Assembly (NCBI RefSeq): GCF_037076555.1
Contig: NZ_AP029023.1
Location: forward strand, 1,116,001 to 1,180,000
Reading direction: 5' to 3'
DNA: 64,000 nucleotides
Origin: Methylophilus sp. DW102
GTDB taxonomy: Bacteria > Pseudomonadota > Gammaproteobacteria > Burkholderiales > Methylophilaceae
In this document: positions 1 through 9,763 of the stretch, in pieces
How positions within the stretch are numbered: the stretch's first letter is position 1
Layout: the number at the start of each line of letters is the position of its first letter
The notes under the pieces: generated by a model
What the model was told of the DNA's origin: nothing
Databases searched by the model: none
Seen by the model: the letters and a program-made list of their open reading frames with translations, nothing else
Program-made: the position numbers and the translations under genes

Positions 1-769
1 CCAGGTCTGGCACCACGATGGCCAGCCTGGCCTGTTTGTGGGTGCTGAGTGTCTGCTTGGCCCAATGCACGGCAGCGCGCATTTCGTCCAGGCTCTCAGC
101 AAAGGCCATGCGCTGCACCTGCTGCGCGGTGATGCGATGTTCAAAGGGCTCTACGGTCACACCTGCGGCTTGCAAACGGTCGATCAGACGTTGCAAATGC
201 GGATTGATGCGGTCAAACCCGGCCAGGGCAATGCGCTCGGGCAACGGTAGCAAGCCCTGTTGCAGTTGCGCCAATTGCCAGGCTTGGTAACGCACGCCCT
301 CAAGATAGCCACTTTGCTTGCACAGCATCTGAAATTGCTGGCGCCACTGCATGAACTGGCGGGTTTCCTCACTGGCTGCATCCATATCCAGGCTGATATT
401 CCACTCAATCAGGTAGCGGTTCGCCTCCATCGCTGCACTGGCGAGGCCGTTGGTGTTCAATAAATCAAGGTGGTCATGCTGGCGCAGACAATGCTGAATC
501 GCTTGCTCCCACAGCAGCGCCTCTTGTGTGGAGGACAGCATGCCCGCCGGGGCATCCGCCACGGCAATGCGGCCACATAAAATGGCCTCTTCCGTACGTT
601 GTTGCAGCCAGTCTTGCAGCGGAAACACCTGCGGTGCCTGCCATTGCAACAGCCCTTGCTGCTGGTAGCTGGACGATAACCATTGCCGGATGCCTTGCGC
701 CAGACGCGCAGAGGCGCAGAGGATGGTCGCCGCTGGCGTGGGTGAAGGAGGGAGAGAAGCGCTAGGCAT
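1..769 (-). CDS. Probable DNA repair protein, AddB/PD-(D/E)XK helicase-nuclease-like, N-terminal part
   Basis: The minus strand is open from an ATG at 769 to the left edge (256 codons, no stop), so the gene is truncated by the window. The translation begins MPSASLPPSPTPAATILCAS and later has ALAGFDRINPHLQRLIDRLQ and AFAESLDEMRAAVHWAKQ. This pattern resembles the N-terminal half of the betaproteobacterial 'probable DNA repair protein' family (AddB/RexB-like, with a C-terminal PD-(D/E)XK nuclease that would lie outside the window). The family is thought to act in double-strand break processing; that role is inferred from similarity remembered from the family, and no catalytic motif is visible here. 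The gene is divergent from the macroglobulin gene with about 245 bp between them. Confidence 0.65.
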   Translation of the reverse strand, partial: MPSASLPPSPTPAATILCASARLAQGIRQWLSSSYQQQGLLQWQAPQVFPLQDWLQQRTEEAILCGRIAVADAPAGMLSSTQEALLWEQAIQHCLRQHDHLDLLNTNGLASAAMEANRYLIEWNISLDMDAASEETRQFMQWRQQFQMLCKQSGYLEGVRYQAWQLAQLQQGLLPLPERIALAGFDRINPHLQRLIDRLQAAGVTVEPFEHRITAQQVQRMAFAESLDEMRAAVHWAKQTLSTHKQARLAIVVPDL

Positions 770-1014
770 GTTCAGCAAAGTGTCATTAACCAACAGGTCA
801 TTTTATAAGATAATGTCCTTTTCGGGCACCTCTAATCAATCAACTTGCCGCGATATTGCGTTGCGCATAAAAAGTTTTTCCTCCCATATCAACGATATGC
901 GGCGACTGAATTTTTTAATCGCGCCATTTTTTAATCGAGCTTAGTCTGGCTTGGCAATTTGAATGATGAGAGCTGCCCTTTCGTCCGCGTTTTTGCCATA
1001 TTAAGGATCACGCT
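770..1014. promoter_or_regulatory. Divergent intergenic region with weak promoter candidates
   Basis: This 245-bp AT-richer spacer separates the leftward repair gene from the rightward macroglobulin gene. A possible sigma70 promoter for the rightward genes is TTGCCG (845-850), a 17-bp spacer, then TAAAAA (868-873). A purine-rich AAGGA lies just before the ATG at 1015. No other element was recognised. Confidence 0.3.
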
Positions 1015-4000
1015 ATGCTGGCCCGTTTTTTGACACACGCTGTGCGCGCACAACCGGCGCGGTTTTCTGAGCGCCTTGCCACCGGCTGGATGACTGCAAG
1101 TTGGCTGGCTGCCTGTTGTGTGCTGTGGCTAGGGTTGCTGGGCGGACATGTATGGGCGGCCGAGGCTGACACCGAAGCGCGCGTGACCTTTGCACCGCAA
1201 GGCGAGGTGAAGGCGGTTAGACAAGTCAGCGCCCGGTTTTCGCTGCCCATGGTGGCTTTTGGTGATCCGCGTCTGCCTGCACCGTTTGACATTCAATGCG
1301 ATGCCAAAGGCCAGGGGCATTGGCTGGATGACAGGCAGTGGGTGTATGACTTTGAGACCGATTTACCGGCCGGTTTGCAATGCCGCTTCTCTGTTAAAAA
1401 AGGTTTGCAAAGCGTCGCGGGCACACCGGTTTCGTCGCAATCCTTCAGTTTTTCAACCGGGGGGCCGGCCATCGTCACCTCGCTGCCAGAAGAGGGCATT
1501 GAATATATCGATGAGTCACAGGTGTTTTTGCTGGGGCTTGATGCGCCTGTCAATGAAGGCAGCGTCAAGCAGCATGCGGCTTGCAGCATACAAGGTATAG
1601 GTGAGCTGTTTCCGCTCAAGTTGATCACGGGCCAGGCACGCGAGCAGATCCTGCGCGAGCAAAAAGACCGCGCCAGCCAGTTGTTTTTGGTGTTGTTTAA
1701 AAATGCGCAGCAGGGTCTGCTCTCAGTCAAAGACCGCCGTATGCAGCAGGCGAATATTGTGGTGGCACAGTGCAGCCGCCCGTTGCCAGCGGGCAGTGAG
1801 GTGAGTTTGCATTGGGACGCAGGCATCACCTCCGTCAGTGGTGTGGTTGCCAACAAGCCGCAAGTGCTGCGGTTTAAAGTGCGCGATGCGTTTAAGGTGA
1901 ATGCAAGCTGTACACGCACCAATGCCAAGGCTGGCTGTATTCCGGTGTTGCCGATCCAGGTGCAATTTAATGCGCCCGTCAGTCGTCGCCAGGCTGAAGC
2001 GATTCGCCTCAAGCTGCCGGATGGCAGCACGCAAAAGCCGGTGATTGCAGACTATGCACAACGCGAGACCTTGGAGGCCGTGCAGTTCAAAGGACCGTTT
2101 ACCGCCAATAGCCGGGTGGTGTTGCAATTGCCTGGTGATTTTAAAGATGATGCCGGGCGCGTGCCGGTCAATGCGCGCGCTTTCCCGTTGGCGATGACAA
2201 TGGATGTTGATCCGCCCCTGATCAAGTTCCCCGCAAAATTTGGCATTTTGGAGCGGTATGCGCAACCTGCCTTGCCGGTGACGGTGCGTAATGTCGAGGT
2301 CACCTTGCAAGGCGCGCGCATCACCCCCGGCGCCAATGCCGAGCAATCTGGCCGTGTGGGCCGCTTGCAACCCGAGAATGATGCCGAACTGGCGGCCTGG
2401 TATTTTAAAGTCACCCAGCATCCTTATGGCAGTGGGGAGTCTGACGCCTTTTTGAAAACGCATGACCGTTACCCGCGCGAGGGTGAAATCCCCCTGCTAA
2501 TAGGCAACCAGGACGTAGCTTCCAGTGAGATCCGCCTGCCGCGCAGGCAAGGGCAAAAAACGTTTGAGGTGCTAGGTATTCCGCTGCAAAAGCCTGGATT
2601 CTATGTGGTCGAGTTTGCCAGTGACCGCCTGGGGGCGGCGTTGCATGGCGAGCAAAAACCTTATTATGTTTCCTCCAGCGCGCTGGTCACCAACCTGGCC
2701 GTGCATTACAAAAAAGGCCATGAGTCATCGCTGGTGTGGGTGACGCGGCTGGATAATGCCAAACCGGTCTCTGGCGCCGAAGTCAGGGTATCCACCTGCG
2801 ATGGTGTCTTGCTCTGGCAAGGCAAAACCGACCGCCTGGGCCGCGCGAACATTGCACAGGCCCTTGAAGACAGCTACCGCAAAAGTTGTTATGGTCATCT
2901 GGTCACGGCACGCAAAGACGATGATTTGTCGTTTATGTTTTCACAGTGGGACGATGGCCTCAGCCCCTGGCAATTTAACCTGGGCGGCGGCGAGACAGCG
3001 GGCCCGGTACTGGCGCATACGGTATTTGACCGCCCCTTGTTCCGCGCCGGTGAAACCGTCTCCATGAAGCACTTTGTGCGCTTGCATACCGGTAAAGGTC
3101 TGCGGCTGCCCGAGCGGTTGCCGGATGAGATCACCTTGACGCATCAGGGCAGCGGCGAAAGCGAGACGCGCGCGGTGCGCTGGGCCAATGCGGCCGGTAC
3201 GTCTAGCTGGGCGATTCCCAAAGAAGCCAAGCTGGGCAACTATGTGGTGACCATGACCGTGGAGGGCATGGAGGTAACGATGGGGCATTTCCGGGTTGAG
3301 CAATACCGCGTGCCCTTGATGCATGCCAGCCTCAAACCGCCCGCCGCACCGGTGGTCAACCAGCGTCAATTACAGGTGGATGTGCAACTCAACTATCTGG
3401 CGGGCGGGCCTGCGGCTGGCTTGCCGGTCAAGTTTCGCAGTCGGCTAGAGCCTTATACCATGCAGTTTGCGCAGGATGAGGCGTTTCGTTTTGGCGGTGA
3501 GCGGCCACAGGAAGGGCTGCACGCCATACAACCTTTTTCTTATGACCCGGAAGAAGGCTGGAGTGATGGGCAATCCTCGGATCCAGCATCTGCTGACAGT
3601 GACAAGCGCTACCCGCCCCGCACGCAGGCAGTGACGCTGGATGGCAGTGGCGGTGCGCGTGTCACGTTTGACCGTTTGCCCAGTGTACGTACCGCCCATG
3701 CCTTGCAGGTGGAGATGGAATATGCCGACCCCAACGGCCAGATACTGACGGCAGCCACGCAAGCGCTGCTGCTGCCCTCGGCTGTGAATCTGGGCATTAA
3801 AATGGACAGTTATTTTGCGACGCAGGAGAGCCTAGCGTTTAAGGTGCTGGCGCTGGATAGCACAGGCAAACCGCTGGTGCGGCAGACGGTCGCTGTTGAG
3901 GCCTACCAGCGGCATACCTATGCCTACCGTAAACGGTTGCTGGGCGGGTTTTATGCGTATGAACAAACCGCTGAAGTCAAACATGTGGGCGCGGTTTGCG

Positions 4001-7000
4001 ATGGGCAAACCGATGGCCAGGGCTTGCTGAGTTGCAAGGGGGCAGCTCCAGCCAGTGGCGAATTGATTCTGGTGGCAACCACCAAAGACAGCAAAAAACA
4101 GCCTGCCATCGCCAGCCAGGAAGTGTATGTGGCTGACGAAGACGGCTGGTATAGCGCAGGCGCCAGCGACCGCATTGATATTCTGGCTGATAAGCGCGAG
4201 TATGCGCCAGGCGAGACGGCACAGTTTGAAGTACGCATGCCTTTCCGCGAAGCGACAGCCCTGGTGACGGTGGAGCGTGAAGGCGTACTGGCTTCGTTTG
4301 TCAGCAAGATCAGCATGAAGTCGCCCATCGTCAAGGTGCCGATCGCGGCCGAATATGGGCCCAATGCCTATGTGTCGGTGATGGTGGTGCGTGGCCGGGT
4401 TGATCCGCAAGCGCCCGGACGCTTTGCCTGGCTTAAACGCATGGTCTATCAGGTGGGCCAGTTTTTCGGCCTGGTCGATCATTTGCCGGTTGAAGTGGAT
4501 ACGCGGCCAACGGCGCTGGTGGATTTAAGCAAGCCTGCCTTCAAGCTCGGCATGACGCAAATCAAGGTGGGCTGGCAAGGCTATGCCCTCAAGGTCAAGG
4601 TGGAGCCTGAACACCCGGTTTACCGGGTGCGCGAGCAGGCCAAGGTTAAGCTGACGGTGACAGACACGGCAGGTAAGCCGCTCTCGAATGCTGAAGTGGC
4701 ACTGGCTGCAGTGGATGAAGGCTTGCTGCAACTAGCCAAGCCTGATTCCTGGCAGTTGCTGGAGGCCATGATGCAGCGGCGGCCGATTGAGGTCTATACG
4801 TCAACGGCACAATCGCAGGTAATCGGTAAACGCCACTTTGGTAAAAAAGCCGTCGCCCCCGGCGGCGGCGGCGGACAAGGCGCTAACGCGCGCGAGCTGT
4901 TTGATACCTTGCTGCTGTGGAAGCCGGTGATCAAGCTGGATAAACACGGCCAGGCCAGTGTCAGCATCCCGCTCAATGATGCCTTGACCAGTTTCCGCAT
5001 TGCTGCGATTGCCCATGCCGGTGCGTCCCGCTTTGGCTCGGGCAGTGCGCTGATCCGCACCACGCAAGACCTGATGCTGTTTTCTGGATTGCCGCCGTTT
5101 GTGCGGGAAGGCGATCAGCTGCAGGCCATGGTGACCGTGCGCAATGCCAGCCAGCAGCCCCTCACCATCCAAGTGACTGCTACTCCGTTAGGCGTTGAGG
5201 GAGCACCCAAACCGCAGCGCGTCAAGCTGGCCGCTGGTCAGGCGGCGACGCTGGCGTTTGCGGTCCGCGTGCCTTACAACGTGACCGGCCTGGATTGGCA
5301 AATAGATGCGGCGGTGGTCGGCGAGTCTACCGCGCCATCCCCCAATCGTTTGCAAATCAAAGACCGCTTAAACATCCACCAGCAGGTCGGTGCCGCTTAT
5401 CCGGTTCGTGTCTACCAGCAGACCATACAGCAGTTGCAAACGGGTCAACCCTGGCGGATGACGGTACAAGCCCCGGCGCAGGCGGTGCCTGGCCGTGGCG
5501 GCATAGACGTGCGGCTTAACCGCTCGCTGGTCGGTAGCCTGTCTGGCGTGCGTGAATGGATGCAGCGCTATCCGTATATCTGCCTGGAGCAGCGCGCCTC
5601 GGTGGCGGTGACGTTGGAGGATCAGGCCCGCTGGAATAGCGTGATGCTCAGTCTGGGGCAGCACCTCGATGGCGATGGTCTGGCGCGTTATTTCCCCATG
5701 GATTGGCTGCAAGGCGATGACAGTCTGACCAGTTATTTATTGCAAATTGCCGATGCTGCAGGCTATGACATCCCTGAGAACGCGCGTGAGCGCATGCTCA
5801 AAGGCCTGGAAGATTTTGTCGCTGGCCGCATTCACCGCTATGGCAGCATTCAAACCGCGGATGTCGTGTTGCGCAAGCTGGCCGCCATTGACGCCCTGGC
5901 GCGCTATGACCATGCCAGACCAGAAATGCTGGAGGCATTAGAGATTCGCCCCGAACTGTGGCCGACCTCAGGCGTGATTGACTGGTTATCGATTCTTAAA
6001 CGCATGCCAACGCTGCCAGAGGCTGAGCAAAAGCGCGCCCAGGCCATGCAGGTGCTGCAATCGCGCTGGATGGTTTCAGACACCCAGTTCACGTTTTCGA
6101 CCGAGAAACAGGATGACCTGTGGTGGTTGATGGTGTCGCCCGACGTCAATGCGGCGCGTACGTTGGACCTGCTGGCGGCAGACCCGCAATTGCCTGCTGA
6201 GGATGCAGGGCGTCTCGCACGTGGCTTATTGTCCCGCCAACAGGCTGGCCACTGGCGGACTACCTTGGCGAATGCCTGGGGCGTGCTGGCATTGCGGCAT
6301 TTCCAAAAAGCCCATGAACAGGCGGCGGTGACTGGCCAGGTCGAGCTCAGCCTGGCGGGGCAAAGCCAGCATTTGCCTTGGTCACGCGCCGCCAGTGCCA
6401 AGCCTGCTAAAGGTATCATTGCCGCCAACCAGCTCGCGCCATGGGCCGAAGCGGGGGGATTGCTGACGCAGTATGCCTGGCCGCAGGCGGCAGCTCCATT
6501 GCAAATCCAGCAGCAGGGTGAAGGTAAGCCCTGGGCATTTGTCACATCTAAAGCCGCGTTGCCTGTGCAAGCGCCTCTGTTCGCTGGTTATCGCTTGCAA
6601 CGTGAGGTCACGCCAGTGTCGCAAAAAACGGCTGGCCGCTGGCAACGGGGCGATGTCTACCGCGTCCGCCTCACGGTTGAGGCGCAAGCCGACATGACCT
6701 GGGTGGTCATCAATGACCCGGTGCCCAGTGGCGCGACCATCCTCGGCAGTGGCCTGGGCGGAGACAGCCAGCAACTGACGCAAAACGAGCAACGCCTGGG
6801 CTGGCAACGCCCGGCCTATGAAGAGCGCGCACTGGATGGTTTCAGGGCTTATTATGCCTACGTGCCCAAGGGTAAATTCACGGTCGAATATACGGTCAGA
6901 CTCAATCAGCCCGGCCAGTTCAGCCTGCCTGGCAGCCGGGTGGAGGCTATGTATGCGCCAGAAGTGTTTGCCGAGTTGCCGGTGCCTGCCATGCAGGTAC

Positions 7001-7005
7001 AGTGA
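1015..7005 (+). CDS. Alpha-2-macroglobulin family protein (YfhM/ECAM type)
   Basis: Large secreted or periplasmic protease trap of 1,996 aa. A hydrophobic N-terminal segment (about residues 24-48, ending HVWAAEA) looks like a signal sequence or anchor. No lipobox is visible, although E. coli YfhM is a lipoprotein. Many beta-sandwich MG domains follow. The bait/A2M region lies around residues 1270-1400 (a GGGGG stretch, then ELFDTLLLWKPVI). The thioester motif CLEQ starts at Cys1523, followed by an alpha-helical thioester domain and a C-terminal receptor-binding-like domain. Bacterial A2Ms are proposed to trap attacking proteases after cell-wall damage. The stop overlaps the next gene, pbpC, the conserved partner that rebuilds peptidoglycan, so the two are co-transcribed. 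The start is supported by AAGGA upstream. Confidence 0.95.
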   Translation: MLARFLTHAVRAQPARFSERLATGWMTASWLAACCVLWLGLLGGHVWAAEADTEARVTFAPQGEVKAVRQVSARFSLPMVAFGDPRLPAPFDIQCDAKGQGHWLDDRQWVYDFETDLPAGLQCRFSVKKGLQSVAGTPVSSQSFSFSTGGPAIVTSLPEEGIEYIDESQVFLLGLDAPVNEGSVKQHAACSIQGIGELFPLKLITGQAREQILREQKDRASQLFLVLFKNAQQGLLSVKDRRMQQANIVVAQCSRPLPAGSEVSLHWDAGITSVSGVVANKPQVLRFKVRDAFKVNASCTRTNAKAGCIPVLPIQVQFNAPVSRRQAEAIRLKLPDGSTQKPVIADYAQRETLEAVQFKGPFTANSRVVLQLPGDFKDDAGRVPVNARAFPLAMTMDVDPPLIKFPAKFGILERYAQPALPVTVRNVEVTLQGARITPGANAEQSGRVGRLQPENDAELAAWYFKVTQHPYGSGESDAFLKTHDRYPREGEIPLLIGNQDVASSEIRLPRRQGQKTFEVLGIPLQKPGFYVVEFASDRLGAALHGEQKPYYVSSSALVTNLAVHYKKGHESSLVWVTRLDNAKPVSGAEVRVSTCDGVLLWQGKTDRLGRANIAQALEDSYRKSCYGHLVTARKDDDLSFMFSQWDDGLSPWQFNLGGGETAGPVLAHTVFDRPLFRAGETVSMKHFVRLHTGKGLRLPERLPDEITLTHQGSGESETRAVRWANAAGTSSWAIPKEAKLGNYVVTMTVEGMEVTMGHFRVEQYRVPLMHASLKPPAAPVVNQRQLQVDVQLNYLAGGPAAGLPVKFRSRLEPYTMQFAQDEAFRFGGERPQEGLHAIQPFSYDPEEGWSDGQSSDPASADSDKRYPPRTQAVTLDGSGGARVTFDRLPSVRTAHALQVEMEYADPNGQILTAATQALLLPSAVNLGIKMDSYFATQESLAFKVLALDSTGKPLVRQTVAVEAYQRHTYAYRKRLLGGFYAYEQTAEVKHVGAVCDGQTDGQGLLSCKGAAPASGELILVATTKDSKKQPAIASQEVYVADEDGWYSAGASDRIDILADKREYAPGETAQFEVRMPFREATALVTVEREGVLASFVSKISMKSPIVKVPIAAEYGPNAYVSVMVVRGRVDPQAPGRFAWLKRMVYQVGQFFGLVDHLPVEVDTRPTALVDLSKPAFKLGMTQIKVGWQGYALKVKVEPEHPVYRVREQAKVKLTVTDTAGKPLSNAEVALAAVDEGLLQLAKPDSWQLLEAMMQRRPIEVYTSTAQSQVIGKRHFGKKAVAPGGGGGQGANARELFDTLLLWKPVIKLDKHGQASVSIPLNDALTSFRIAAIAHAGASRFGSGSALIRTTQDLMLFSGLPPFVREGDQLQAMVTVRNASQQPLTIQVTATPLGVEGAPKPQRVKLAAGQAATLAFAVRVPYNVTGLDWQIDAAVVGESTAPSPNRLQIKDRLNIHQQVGAAYPVRVYQQTIQQLQTGQPWRMTVQAPAQAVPGRGGIDVRLNRSLVGSLSGVREWMQRYPYICLEQRASVAVTLEDQARWNSVMLSLGQHLDGDGLARYFPMDWLQGDDSLTSYLLQIADAAGYDIPENARERMLKGLEDFVAGRIHRYGSIQTADVVLRKLAAIDALARYDHARPEMLEALEIRPELWPTSGVIDWLSILKRMPTLPEAEQKRAQAMQVLQSRWMVSDTQFTFSTEKQDDLWWLMVSPDVNAARTLDLLAADPQLPAEDAGRLARGLLSRQQAGHWRTTLANAWGVLALRHFQKAHEQAAVTGQVELSLAGQSQHLPWSRAASAKPAKGIIAANQLAPWAEAGGLLTQYAWPQAAAPLQIQQQGEGKPWAFVTSKAALPVQAPLFAGYRLQREVTPVSQKTAGRWQRGDVYRVRLTVEAQADMTWVVINDPVPSGATILGSGLGGDSQQLTQNEQRLGWQRPAYEERALDGFRAYYAYVPKGKFTVEYTVRLNQPGQFSLPGSRVEAMYAPEVFAELPVPAMQVQ

Positions 7006-9206
7006 GATTGATGCGACGTTTCCTCCTGCCATTGTGGTTCAGCCTGCGCAGTCGTCCGTGGCTTTGCGCAGTGCTGGTCCTGCTGGCCGGAATCTGCTTG
7101 CTGATCCTGTGGGTGGCGACAGTGAAGGTGCCAGACTTCGGCCAGTTTAAGCAACACAGCCAGAGTTCAGAGGCCTGGCTGCTGGATCGACATGGCGCAC
7201 CGCTGCAACGCTTGCGCCTGAATCATGATTACCGCAGGCTGGACTGGGTGCCGCTGGCACAGATTTCCCCACGCTTGCAGCAGGCCATGCTGGTGGCCGA
7301 GGACAAGCGCTTTTATCAGCATGCGGGGGTGGATCCGTGGGCTCTGTTGTCTGCCATCTGGGATAACCTGCATCGCCCGCATCGACGCGGCGGCAGTACA
7401 TTGACCATGCAGTTAGCCAAGTTATGGCTGCAAGACACCCAGCCTGGCTTTTCACACACCTCGCCATGGCGCTTCAAGCTGGCACAAATTCGTCTGGCAC
7501 TGGCCATTGATCATGATTGGCAGAAAAACCAGATTCTGGAGGCGTATTTAAATCGGGTGACGTTTCGTGGCGAACTGGTGGGCATCGATGCGGCCGCGCG
7601 TGGCTTGCTGGCCAAAGGCCCGGCGGCACTGGATCGTCTGGATGCGGCCTTGCTGGCAGCGCTGGTGCGGGCGCCAGCCGCCGGTGCTTCGCGTCTGGCC
7701 AGGCGCGCTTGCGATGTGCTGACGCATACGCACACGCAGGATGCACGCCAAGACTGCGAGCGCTTGTGGATACGCGCCGCCTTGTTACCGAAACGGCCTT
7801 TCTCGATGGCCGGGCAGGATGATGCGCCCCATGTGGCCAGGCGGTTACTCACACAGGCCGGACAGCGTGACCGCAGCAGCTTGGATGCCAGTGTGCAACG
7901 TTTTGCCCGGCAAACATTACAAACCCATCTGGCTCAACTGGCCAGCCAGCATGTGACCGACGGCGCGGTGCTGGTGCTTGACAATACCAGTGGCGAGGTA
8001 CTGGCCTATGTTGGCTCCAGCGGCGATTTATCCGGGGCTGCAGCGGTGGATGGCGTGGCCGCGTTGCGGCAGCCAGGGTCTACGCTCAAGCCTTTTTTGT
8101 ATGCACTGGCGATAGATCAGGGGTGGCTGCAAGCCGCCTCGGTGCTGGATGACTCACCGCTGGCACTGACCACGCCCAGCGGCTTGTATATTCCACAAGA
8201 CTATGACCGCCATTTTCATGGCGCGGTCAGTGTGCGCACGGCGCTCGCCTCATCGTTAAATGTACCTGCCGTGCGTGCCTTAACGCTGGTGGGTGTGGAC
8301 CGTTTTTTACACACCCTGCAACAGCTGGGCTTGCAGGGTTTGAAACAGGATGCCGATTTTTATGGTTTTGGCCTCGCCCTGGGCGGTGCCGAAACCAGCT
8401 TGCTCCAGCTCACCAATGCTTACCGGGCACTGGCCAATGGTGGTCAGTGGCAGCCAGTCAGCTTTCACACAGGCACCAAGCCTTTGTCCCCATCACGCCA
8501 GGTGTTGACTCCGCAAACCAGCTTTATCATCGGTGATATTTTGTCTGACCCGGTGGCGCGCAGTATGACTTTTGGCTTGTCCAGCCCATTATCGACGCGG
8601 GGATGGGCGGCGGTGAAAACCGGCACCAGCAAAGGCATGCGTGACAACTGGGCGATAGGCTACAGCCAGCGCTATACGGTAGGGGTTTGGGTCGGTAACT
8701 TTTCCGGCGAGCCAATGTGGGATGTGTCAGGCGTGACAGGCGCAGCGCCGGTGTGGCGTGACATCATGGAATATCTGCACCGGGACAGCGCGTCTACGCC
8801 GCCTGTGCCGCCAGCCGGTGTCGCGGCGCAAACCGTGCATTATGTGCCAGCCATCGAGGCCCCCCGGCAAGAGTGGGTGCTAGGCAATGCGCCACTGCCA
8901 GCTACAACCACCCTTCGTCTGGCACCGCTACAAGCACAGCTGATTGCGCCACCGGCGGGGGCGGTGATTGCGCCAGATCCGGATATTCCCGACCGCAAAC
9001 AAGCCTTGCTGGTGCAAGCCGCCTGGAGCGGGCAGGGCTGTCTGTATCTGGATCAGCACTTGATCAACCAATGCCGTTTGCCACAACTGACGATTCCTTT
9101 GCCGCCCCCAGGCAAACATGTCTTAAGCCTGCGGGACAAGCACGGCCAGCTGTTGGATCAGCACCCGTTTGAAGTGCGGGCAATAGCCCTTAAAGCCCCG
9201 GCTTAA
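7002..9206 (+). CDS. pbpC: Penicillin-binding protein 1C (bifunctional glycosyltransferase/transpeptidase)
   Basis: Inner-membrane peptidoglycan synthase of 734 aa. A single N-terminal membrane segment spans about residues 18-40. The GT51 glycosyltransferase domain carries EDKRFYQHAG with catalytic Glu near residue 100. The transpeptidase domain has the SxxK motif STLK (Ser360), SLN in place of SxN, and KTGTS (Lys539). The C-terminus (about 640-734) is a BiPBP_C-like beta domain typical of PBP1C. The GTG start at 7002 overlaps the macroglobulin stop by 4 nt, implying translational coupling; an in-frame ATG at 7011 is an alternative start. A2M-pbpC is a conserved bacterial gene pair linking protease trapping with wall repair. 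Confidence 0.96.
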   Translation: MRLMRRFLLPLWFSLRSRPWLCAVLVLLAGICLLILWVATVKVPDFGQFKQHSQSSEAWLLDRHGAPLQRLRLNHDYRRLDWVPLAQISPRLQQAMLVAEDKRFYQHAGVDPWALLSAIWDNLHRPHRRGGSTLTMQLAKLWLQDTQPGFSHTSPWRFKLAQIRLALAIDHDWQKNQILEAYLNRVTFRGELVGIDAAARGLLAKGPAALDRLDAALLAALVRAPAAGASRLARRACDVLTHTHTQDARQDCERLWIRAALLPKRPFSMAGQDDAPHVARRLLTQAGQRDRSSLDASVQRFARQTLQTHLAQLASQHVTDGAVLVLDNTSGEVLAYVGSSGDLSGAAAVDGVAALRQPGSTLKPFLYALAIDQGWLQAASVLDDSPLALTTPSGLYIPQDYDRHFHGAVSVRTALASSLNVPAVRALTLVGVDRFLHTLQQLGLQGLKQDADFYGFGLALGGAETSLLQLTNAYRALANGGQWQPVSFHTGTKPLSPSRQVLTPQTSFIIGDILSDPVARSMTFGLSSPLSTRGWAAVKTGTSKGMRDNWAIGYSQRYTVGVWVGNFSGEPMWDVSGVTGAAPVWRDIMEYLHRDSASTPPVPPAGVAAQTVHYVPAIEAPRQEWVLGNAPLPATTTLRLAPLQAQLIAPPAGAVIAPDPDIPDRKQALLVQAAWSGQGCLYLDQHLINQCRLPQLTIPLPPPGKHVLSLRDKHGQLLDQHPFEVRAIALKAPA

Positions 9207-9330
9207 GTCTAGGGCCAGGCGGCCACAAGGCAAACTGTTAGCCATGACAATAAATATGGCTGTACAAGTGATTTATCCCTTATGATTCAGCCATACAATT
9301 CATCATTTACGGAAGAGCAGGATTTTAAAC

Positions 9331-9699
9331 ATGCGTGTATTAAAGTGGCTGTTATGGTTATTGTTGCCGGTGGCCTTGTTTGCACTCTATACCTGGGCCA
9401 GCTTGAGTTGGGTATATTCATCGGGGGACCGGGTCGGCTATGTGCAAAAACTCTCGAATAAAGGCTGGTTGTGCAAAACCTGGGAGGGCGAGTTGGTGCT
9501 GGTCACCGTGCCCGGCACCCAGGCCGAGAAGTTTTACTTTACCGTGCGCGATCCGGCCGTGATTCCCAAAATCAATGCCTTGTCTGGTGAGCGCGTCCGG
9601 TTGCAATATGAAGAGCACAAGGGCGTACCGTCAAGCTGCTTTGGTGAGACCAGCTACTACGTTTATAACGTGTTAAAGGTGAATGACGATTACAATTAA
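9331..9699 (+). CDS. Small membrane-anchored envelope protein of unknown function
   Basis: A 122-aa protein with one hydrophobic N-terminal segment (residues 5-27, LWLLLPVALFALYTW) and a short extracytoplasmic domain with two cysteines (in GWLCKTW and PSSCFGE) that could form a disulfide. It resembles a conserved proteobacterial family sometimes mislabelled '6-phosphogluconate dehydrogenase', but nothing here supports an enzymatic role. It is a single-gene unit 124 bp after pbpC and is followed by a bidirectional terminator. Confidence 0.75.
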   Translation: MRVLKWLLWLLLPVALFALYTWASLSWVYSSGDRVGYVQKLSNKGWLCKTWEGELVLVTVPGTQAEKFYFTVRDPAVIPKINALSGERVRLQYEEHKGVPSSCFGETSYYVYNVLKVNDDYN

Positions 9700-9710
9700 C
9701 CGTGAAGCAC

Positions 9711-9742
9711 AAAAAATGCGCCCAGGCCGGGCGCATTTTTTT
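9711..9742. terminator. Bidirectional rho-independent terminator
   Basis: An inverted repeat AATGCGCCC / GGGCGCATT, flanked by A6 on the left and T7 on the right, separates two convergent genes. It can terminate both the small envelope gene (+) and the chemoreceptor gene (-). Confidence 0.9.
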
Positions 9743-9763
9743 ATGCCTGGGGCTAGGCAAGCT

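Noticed and set aside
1293..2463. Long minus-strand frames (245-246 aa) opposite the macroglobulin gene
   Set aside because: They are complements of a GC-rich coding sequence, have no RBS or domain, and overlap an intact conserved gene.
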